Shown here: positions 56,965 to 64,000 of the stretch, piece by piece
Position numbering within the stretch: the first letter of the stretch is position 1
Layout: every line of letters starts with the position of its first letter
Position numbers and translations under genes: made by a program
Notes under the pieces: generated by a model
The model's database searches: none
The model's input: only the letters and a program-made list of their open reading frames with translations
What the model was told of the DNA's origin: nothing
Assembly (NCBI GenBank): GCA_004431415.1
Contig: QPMI01000272.1
Coordinates: 30,367 to 94,366, forward strand
Source: Cyanophora paradoxa
Lineage: Eukaryota > Glaucocystophyceae > Cyanophorales > Cyanophoraceae
Reading direction: 5' to 3'
Length of the DNA: 64,000 nt

Positions 56965-59900
56965 CTATGCGTCGGAGAGGTCGGCGGCGGCGGCGGCGGC
57001 GGCGTGCTCCTCGGCGCGGGCGGCGAGCCAGGCCTTGTACGCCTGCTTGCGCTCCTCGAGCTTGCGGCGCACCTCCTCGACCTTGACGCGCAGGGCCGCC
57101 TCCAGCGGGCCCCCGGCCTCCTTCCCCTTCTTCTCCTTGCCCTTGGGCTGCTTGCCCGGGGCGCGCAGGGCGGCCGGGGTGAGGATGCGGGAGTGGCGGA
57201 CGACGAGCCAGTCGGTCGTCTCCATGACGAAGCCGATGGAGGAGGAGTTGAGGTCGCGCGGGCGGACCTCCAGCCCGTTGTGGAAGTCCACGGTGATGCG
57301 CCCGTACACCGTCTTCGGCTCGGCCGCCTTCTCCTTCTCCTTGTCGGCGGCCTCCTTCTCCTTGGCCTCGTTCTTCGTCTCGGCGGCCTCGTCCCTGGCC
57401 TCCTTCTCCTTGGCCTCCTTGTCGACGTCCATCTTGTCGCCCTCCTTGGGCGACTCGGCGGCCCCCTTGCCCTTCTTCTTCCCCTCCGGGCGCTCCTCGG
57501 CCTCCCCGTCGGCCTCGGGCGCGAGGTGGCGGAGGCGGTTCGCCGTGAGGCGGAGGTTGCGGCGGAGGAAGACGCGGCGCTCGCGCGGGTCCACGTCCTC
57601 CGCCGGCGTCTCCGGGTCCAGGTAGTTCATCAGGTACTCCATCCACCGCTCCTCCGCCCCCGCCTGCGCCCCGCCCGCGTCGGCGCCGCGGCCCGGGCCT
57701 GAGACCCGCGCGGGGGCGGGCGCCGGCACCTCGTTGGAGTCGCCGCCGCTGGCGATGAGCTTGATGACGAGCTCGTGGCCGTCGGCGCTCTGCGGCGCGG
57801 CGGCAGCCCCGCGCTCAGCGGGGCACGGGGCAGGCGCGGGGCGAGGCGGGCGCACGAGCTCGGTGCGGAAGACGTTGTCGCCGTCGAGGAGGCGCATGGC
57901 GCGGGTGCGGTACTCCATCTCGCTCTGGGCCGAGGGCGGGCGGGAGCGGTAGGCGCGGTAGTAGCCGAGGAGCTGCGTGGAGGAGTCGACGGTGTAGAGG
58001 AGCGGGAGCTGCTTGAGCAGCTTGAGGATGAGCTTGTCCAGCGTGAAGAGCACGTACGACTGCGCCCCGCCCCCGCCCGTTCGCGCCCGCGCCGCGTGGG
58101 GCGGGAGGCGTGGGCGGGGCGGAGCGGACCTCGGTGTTGCCGAGGAGGCCGCGGGTCTCGTCCTCGTAGCTGTTGTAGTCGCGGGTGCCGTCGAGCCACT
58201 CGCGGAGCAGCTTGAGCCAGCCGCGGTAGCGCTCCTCGCACGACATCTGCTCCGGGCCGACGACGCTCGGGGGCGGCGGGAGGAGAGTGATGTGGTCGGG
58301 CGGCAGCGGGTCCTGCTCCTCCTTCTCCTTCTTGACGTCCGCGGCGGCGGGGGCCGGCGAGGGCGTCGGCGGGGCCGCCGGCGACGGGCCGTCCACCTCC
58401 ATGGCGCTCGGCCCGGGCGAGCCGCCGGGGGCCGCCGCGCCCGGCGCCGGGGCCCCCGAGGCGGGGGCGGGGCGGGGAGGCGCCGGGGCCGGCGGGGCGG
58501 GATCGGGGAAGCGGGTTGGCCAGCGCCGGGGGCAGGAAGGTGGAGGAGGCGGCCTGCGGGGCGCGCGGCGTCAGGCGGCGCTCCCTCCGGGCGCGCGAGC
58601 GGGCGGGGGCGGGCCTTGACGGCGTTCTGGACGGCGACGAGGCGGTCGTCGGGCCGGATGTGAGCGATCTCCTTCGCCTTGAGCACCCGCTCGTACAGCA
58701 TCTGCCGCCGCGGGCCTCGGAGGGGGCGGGCGGGGCGTGGCGTGGCGGGGCGGGCGGGGGGCGCACGTGGTGGAGGCGGAAGAAGATGTAGAACTTGTTG
58801 TCGCCGTAGAAGAGGCGCCGCAGCGGGCGCGAGCGCCCCGCCGCCCCGCCCGCCGACCCGCCCGAGGCCACCGACGAGGCCGAGGCGAGGCCGCCCCCGG
58901 ACGGGGCCGCCCCGGCGTCGGGCGTCTCCGAGCGCGGGGCGCCGGCCTCCTTGGCCTCGCCCTCCTTGCGCTCGGCCGCCGGCTCCTCCTCCTTCTTGTC
59001 AGTCTCCATCTTGTCGGCGGCCTCCTTGGCCGCGTCCTTGGCCTCGTCGCTGGCCACCTGCGTCCGCAGCCGCGCCACGTCGTTCGGCTCCAGCCCGACG
59101 CGTTGAACGGCGGCGGCGGCGGCGGGCCGGCCGGCGGCGGCGCCGCGCGCTTCGGCACGACCGGCTGCCGCTGCCCGTGGCCCGGAAGGGAGACGAAGGG
59201 CGAGGGCGGGCAGGAGGCGTCCGAGGGGGCCGGCGAGGCCGGCACGGCGCCCGTCTCGCCGGCAGCGGCCGCCGCCTCGCTCTCCTCCACCGAGAAGTAC
59301 GAGGCCACGAGGCTGCTCCAGAAGCTCGTGAGCTGCCGCCGCACCCGCGTGTCAGTGCGCGCGGCGGGACGCGGCGAAAGGGGCGCGGCTGGCGAGGGGC
59401 GCACGAGCTGGCGGTTCTTCGTCTTGTCGTCCTCGTGGGCGTTGATGTTGATCTGCTCAGCGGCGAACATGACGATGTCGGCGACGTCCTGCGCGCCGGC
59501 TGCGTCAGTGCGGTGCCGGGCGGGCGGGGCGGGGCGGGCGGGGCGGCGCGCCTGGTGGATGGAGTGGTCGGGGAAGGACAGGCGGAGGGTGCCGGGCTCC
59601 TTCTGCTCCTTGCTGGCCGGGGGCAGGCCCGTCACCTCGGGGCCGATCGGGTCCTTGCGCACCGGCTCCGCGTCCCGCTCGTCCTCCTCCCCCGTGATCG
59701 CCGCCATCAGCGCTGCCCCCCCGCCCCCCTCAGCCATCGAACGCAGGGCGCGGGGCGCAGAGCCGGCGCGGCTCGGGCACCCTTGGTGGAGAGGGTCTTC
59801 TTGTCGGTCTGCTTGAAGAAGAAGGAGCGGTGGTCGAAGCACTTGAGGGCGTTGCGCTCCTGCGTCTCCCGCCACGCCTTCTTGCTCTCCTGCTTGAGGC

Positions 59901-62900
59901 GGCCCCACTCCTCGTGCTTCTGCCGCAGCCGGGGCAGCAGCATCGGCACCACCACCGCCGGCTTCCGCTGCAGCGCCCGCAGCACGTCGTTCCCCCTGAA
60001 AGGCGCGCGTCAGCCGGCGTCCGGGGGCGGGCGGCGTGCGCGCGCGAGCACCGGTCGAGGTAGAGGCGCTTGAGGGAGCGCGGGTTGCACATCCGCAGCT
60101 CGTCCTCGTCGAGCTGCCAGTGGCGCCGCTCGTCGTCGGGCATGCGCTCGAGCTTGATCGCCAGCCGCTCGAAGCCCCGCAGGCTCGCCGCGTTGTTCTC
60201 CAGGCAGATGTCCAGCTCGTACATCTCGTCCTCTGCGCGGGCGTGGGCGGCCGGCGGGGGGCGCGGGGCGGGCGGGGCGGGGCGGGGCGGGGCGGACCGA
60301 TGCGGAAGAGCTCCTGCTCCTGCTGGTTCTTGCGCGAGTGCTTGAAGTCCTCCGAGCCCTGCGCGCGGCCCCGCTCGCCGCTGGAGGGGCGCGCAGCGGA
60401 GCGGAGGCGGCGGCCGCACCGTGGGGACGGAGACCCAGACGTCGTTGACGACCTCGTCGCAGAGGCTCGTGCGGCCCGAGCAGATCGGGAGCGGGAACTG
60501 CGCGGCGGCGTGGGCGGGGGCGGGGCGGGGCGGGCGGGGGAGGCGGGCGGACGTTGCGGGGGAGGGCGCGGTAGGAGGGGGTCCCCTGCTTGCAGTTCTC
60601 GTCGACGATCTCGAAGAGGGGCTTGTCCTTGTACTCGCTCGGGTCCAGGATCGGCCCGTCCGCGTCCTCCGGGTAGAACGGCGCCGCTGCAGCACGCCGC
60701 TCGCACGCCGGCGCCGCGCGGGGCGGGGGCGGGCGAAGGCGGGGCCGGGCGGACCGCAGGCGGGCATGTGGCGGGGGAAGAGGATCTTCTTGATGCCGTT
60801 GAGGAGGTCGGGGTGCGGGCCCAGCAGGTCCTCCACCAGCGCCATCAGCTCGCTGCGCCCCCGCGGCGTCAGCGGGGCGGGGCGGGGCGGGGCGGGGCCG
60901 GCGGGGCGGGCCTGCGGGAGGAGATCTCGAGGTTGTAGAGGTTCAGGCACTTGAGGAACTCCGCGTAGAGCTCCTCGCTGCGCCCCCTCCGTGAGCCGCC
61001 GGGGCGGGAGCCCCCGCGGCGCCCGCCCGCCGCACCTGTTCAGCGCCTCCCGCACCCGCTCGAAGTAGGCCCCGGCGCCGCCCTTGCGCGGCAGGGCGGC
61101 GCGGCCGGGCTTCGGCGCCGGCTTGGCCGGCTCCTTGGCGGCGCGACCGGCTGGCGGGGGGCGTCAGGGCAGCGCGCGGGGGCTCGCGCGGAGCGGCGCA
61201 CTGGAGGCGGGGCGGGCGTAGTCGGCGTTTTCGTCCGAGTCGCGGCCGGTGTCACGGTCGCGGTCCCGGCTCGACTTGGAGGCCGGCGGAGGCGGCACGT
61301 CCCGGTCGTCCCCGCCCCGCCGCCCCGGCTTGCGCTTCGCAGCCGCCGGCTCCGCCCGCGCGTCGCCCGCCTTGGCGCCCCCCTTTGGCGGGAGCGCCCC
61401 GGGGCGTCCGCCGCGAGGGGGCGACAGGGCGCGGTGGCCGCTGCCCGGGGCCGGTCAGCGGGGGCGCCTGAAGTGCAGGGCGGACGTGCGGACCCCTTGG
61501 CGGGCCGGGCCTGCGGGGCCTCGTTGGCGGGGTCGGGGAGGAACTGCGTGAACTCGTGGAGCAGGTCCGTGTGGTCGCGGAAGAGGCGCGCCACCTGTGC
61601 CCCGCCGGCGTCAAGGGGGCCGCGCCAGCGCCCCGGGCCAGCGGCGCACCTGGTTGTACACGTCCTGGATGGACTTCTGCTCGCGCTGGTACGTGTGCAG
61701 GATCTCCAGGAAGGTCTTGTACACCGCCGGCTCCGACACGAAGCGCGTCTGCGGGACGCGTCGGCGATGGGGGCGGCGCGGCGCGGCGGGGGCGGCGCCC
61801 GGGCCCGGCGCACCTTGATCTTGTTGACGTAGCTGATCGCCTGGTCGAACTCGATCGGGGGCTTGGCCGCCATGCTCGGCGGGCCCCCGAAGCCCGGCTT
61901 GCCCATCTCCGGCTTCACGGGGTCGCGCGGCGGGCCGGCGCCCGGCCCACCCGGCCGCATCATGTCCGACTCGGTCGGCGGGCCCGGGTGGGGCGGCGGC
62001 GGGCGAACGCCGTGCATAGGCGCCATCGGCGGCCCCTCCGGGGGCGCTCCGGGCATGCCGCGGTACGCCCCCGGAGGCCCGGGGCCCCACGGAGGCGGCG
62101 CCGCGGGCGCGCCGCCCATTGGGAAGCCCGGAGCCGGCCCAGGGCCAGGCGCCGGCGGGCGCGGGACGCCCGGCGGGGCCGCGTAGGGAGCAGCCGGAAC
62201 GGGCGCCTGGCGCTGCATGGTAGACTGCGCGCGAGCGCGCTTCTCCTCCTCCTCGCGGGCGATCGACTTGACCATGTCCTGGTGCAGGCGCGACACCTCG
62301 CGCATGCCTTGCAGGTGGCCCGCCGGCCCGAACGCCATCAGACCCTCGTCCTGGCGATCGACGGCGGTCAGGTTACGGCGATACGCATTCAAGCAGCACG
62401 AATGCACACCTTGTCAACCTCAATCTTGTATCCTGGCGGCAGGAACGTGTTGAAGCCCAGGATCAAATTGCGATGGCCCGCAAACAACCTCGACACACGG
62501 ATGATGACACCCGGAGTATCGATACTGCGAGGACGCAAATACGTGATCTGCCGAGCGACGCGCACGATATGACAGGATCACGAACGCTGCCGCCTTGAAG
62601 TCCTTCATGATGTCGAGGAAGTGATTGTAGATGAAGGGGCGGTCCTGGAACGTGGTTTTGACGTGTTCAAGATACGCGAGAGCATCCTCCACTTTGAGTT
62701 GCCCCGAGTGCTGCTGAGACGCGGGGGGTGCTGACGGTGGAGCGAGCGGGACCCCGCCAGCGGGCGGTGGCGTCGGTTGAACACCCGGAGGTGGTCTTGG
62801 AGCATGTTGGGGGGGCGCTGGAGCAATCGGGGCGGGTGGGTTCGCCGGCTGGGGTGGCGCGGGTGCGACTGTTGGACCGGGAACCGGAAGTGGTGGGCCA

Positions 62901-63031
62901 GGCTGAGCGATCGCGAGCTCCGGGGGGCTGCGAACGCGAGTTGCATCAGCACATACCGCGAAGAACGGAGAACTCGCGAGGCAACCCCACGGAGAGCCCA
63001 TGGAAATTGATTCCGGTTCAGGTGCGACCAT
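56965..63031 (-). CDS. SIN3: SIN3 transcriptional corepressor
   Basis: ATG 63031 opens a Pro-rich N-terminus. PAH1: [20 protein letters not shown] then [17 protein letters not shown] (62700-62600). PAH2: [35 protein letters not shown] and [20 protein letters not shown] (61850-61520). PAH3: [20 protein letters not shown] then [20 protein letters not shown] (61080-60800). The HDAC-interaction domain follows: [40 protein letters not shown] and [21 protein letters not shown]-terminal conserved blocks are [38 protein letters not shown] and [15 protein letters not shown] Lys/Glu-rich stretch precedes [15 protein letters not shown] and the end ADLSDA, stop 56967-56965. SIN3 scaffolds histone deacetylases onto promoters. 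Near 59097 one C is missing compared with the partial copy, shifting the frame in a segment that is otherwise conserved, so either the gene is damaged or the base call is wrong. Confidence 0.9.
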
Positions 63032-63561
63032 CGACGACTAAGCGACTCCCAGCGAGTGGGCAAGTTCGCGGAACGGAAAAGCACGATCAGGATGCGACGC
63101 ACTGAGGCTGTGGGGGCCCAACTGCGGGCGCCGGAGACAGGCGCTTCGCTGGGTCGGCCCCGTCCGGCGGGAGGTCTTCACGACCTCTTTTCATGACGTT
63201 GTGCGCCGAAGGTGCACGAGTTCTACTCCAGATTCGCCCGGCGTGGGGCTGGCGCGCCAAGCGAGCTGCCGGCTGCTGACCTGCTCGCCGAACACGCGAC
63301 CGCGCGTGCCGTCGAGCTGCTAACTGCGACCAACACGCGGCGACCAGGACCTACGCCGGTCGGGCGAAAGGTGGTCGGGTCTCGTATTCCTTTGATCTGC
63401 TACCCCAGCCTGCCGTGCGCGTACCCCTCCCAACGAGCGCTTCAACGCCCGTTTCCCGTGGACCCTGCTAGCCGCCGGGAACAGCTGTTCCTAGGTTGCG
63501 CGGTTCGTTTAAGCAGCCGCAGCAGCCGGCATCGCGCGACGCGCACCGCGCACGGGCCGAA
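63032..63561. promoter_or_regulatory. Divergent spacer, SIN3 / right-edge gene
   Basis: About 530 bp lie between two divergent start codons, and no gene is seen. It must hold both promoters, but I recognise no defined element. Confidence 0.4.
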
Positions 63562-64000
63562 ATGTTCAAGAACTTCAAGGCCGGTCTCACGAAGGCCATC
63601 GACAAAGCCGCGGCAGCTACGCAGAAGGTTGCGAGTCAGGCTCAGCAGCTGGCGAACAACTATGTCTCCGGCGGCGAGACCTCGAAGCCCCTGGTGCGCG
63701 TTGCGTGGGCCTCGGTCGCTCTCGCATCTGGATGAGCCTGGCCACCCCGCGCGCAGCCTCCGAAGGTGGCCCGCTTGTCGGCGCTGAACAGCACTATGGT
63801 TTTCGTGCTCGAGTACCTCGACGAGAAGGGCGAGGTGTCGACCACCAAGCAGCCTCTCCGCATCGACAGATACGACGGGAGTGTTAGCGTGGGTGGTGCG
63901 GGCGCCCCCCCACGCCCGCAGGCCTTCGCAGAACGGATCGCTGACGCGCGCCTGCAGGCTTGCGCCCCAACGAGATCAAAGAGAAGGGCGACCGGAGCCT
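63562..64000 (+). CDS. Unrecognised protein, 5' part only (runs off right edge)
   Basis: ATG 63562 opens an amphipathic, Lys/Ala-rich helix (MFKNFKAGLTKAIDKAAAAT, then QKVASQAQQLANNYVSGGET). A GTGCGC intron leads to PPKVARLSALNSTMVFVLEY, LDEKGEVSTTKQPLRIDRYD and GSVSVGG. A second intron leads to LRPNEIKEKGDRS at the window edge. The N-terminal helix could be a membrane-binding or coiled segment. I do not recognise the family, and most of the protein is outside the window. Confidence 0.6.

Overview
The window is nuclear DNA from a very GC-rich eukaryote. Nearly every gene is cut by short introns, mostly about 50-150 bp, that begin GTGCGC/GTGCGG, end GCAG and are C-rich on the sense strand. Most genes therefore appear as chains of short exons in changing frames; I joined them by reading frame, splice sites and domain order. 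An IFT27 gene shows that the organism builds cilia. A RWP-RK + PB1 regulator, a membrane-anchored rubredoxin-like protein and a three-GAF hybrid histidine kinase suggest a flagellated alga. RWP-RK + PB1 proteins are best known from green plants, so Archaeplastida (green or glaucophyte-like) is my leaning, but the sequence alone does not settle this.

Layout: 1-8.2 kb holds a gene cut by the left edge (-), a weak ankyrin gene (-), an 11-repeat armadillo protein with about one repeat per exon (-), and an unrecognised protein with a Tyr/His/Gly-rich tail (+). 8.6-16.8 kb is the hybrid histidine kinase (+). 17.4-19.8 kb holds two small minus-strand genes, one with an NTF2-like look. 19.8-25 kb carries an intron-rich NAD+-dependent (bacterial-type) DNA ligase and the rubredoxin-like gene, with a 193-bp repeat in a ligase intron and again upstream of the rubredoxin gene. 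25.5-33.7 kb is one long STAND gene of the DUF4062-like/NACHT/leucine-rich-repeat type. 34.4-44.9 kb holds an ankyrin-RING protein (-), IFT27 (+), a synaptojanin-like Sac + 5-phosphatase (-) and a RING protein (+). 45.7-48.3 kb is the RWP-RK + PB1 transcription factor (-). 48.3-51.9 kb is gene-poor, with two adjacent satellite arrays of about 160 bp that look inverted relative to each other. 51.9-53.8 kb is a two-RRM RNA-binding protein (+). 54.8-63.0 kb is a complete SIN3 corepressor gene (-) with a 1.2-kb partial copy of its middle just beyond its 3' end. A gene cut by the right edge starts at 63.56 kb (+).

I see no operon-like grouping: genes are packed on both strands, some from divergent promoters as short as 76 bp. 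The most notable items are the NACHT-LRR STAND protein, the nuclear NAD+-dependent ligase, the RWP-RK/PB1 factor, the paired satellite arrays and the SIN3 duplication with complementary frame lesions. Exon joins are read by eye, and some first exons and 3' ends are uncertain, as stated per entry.
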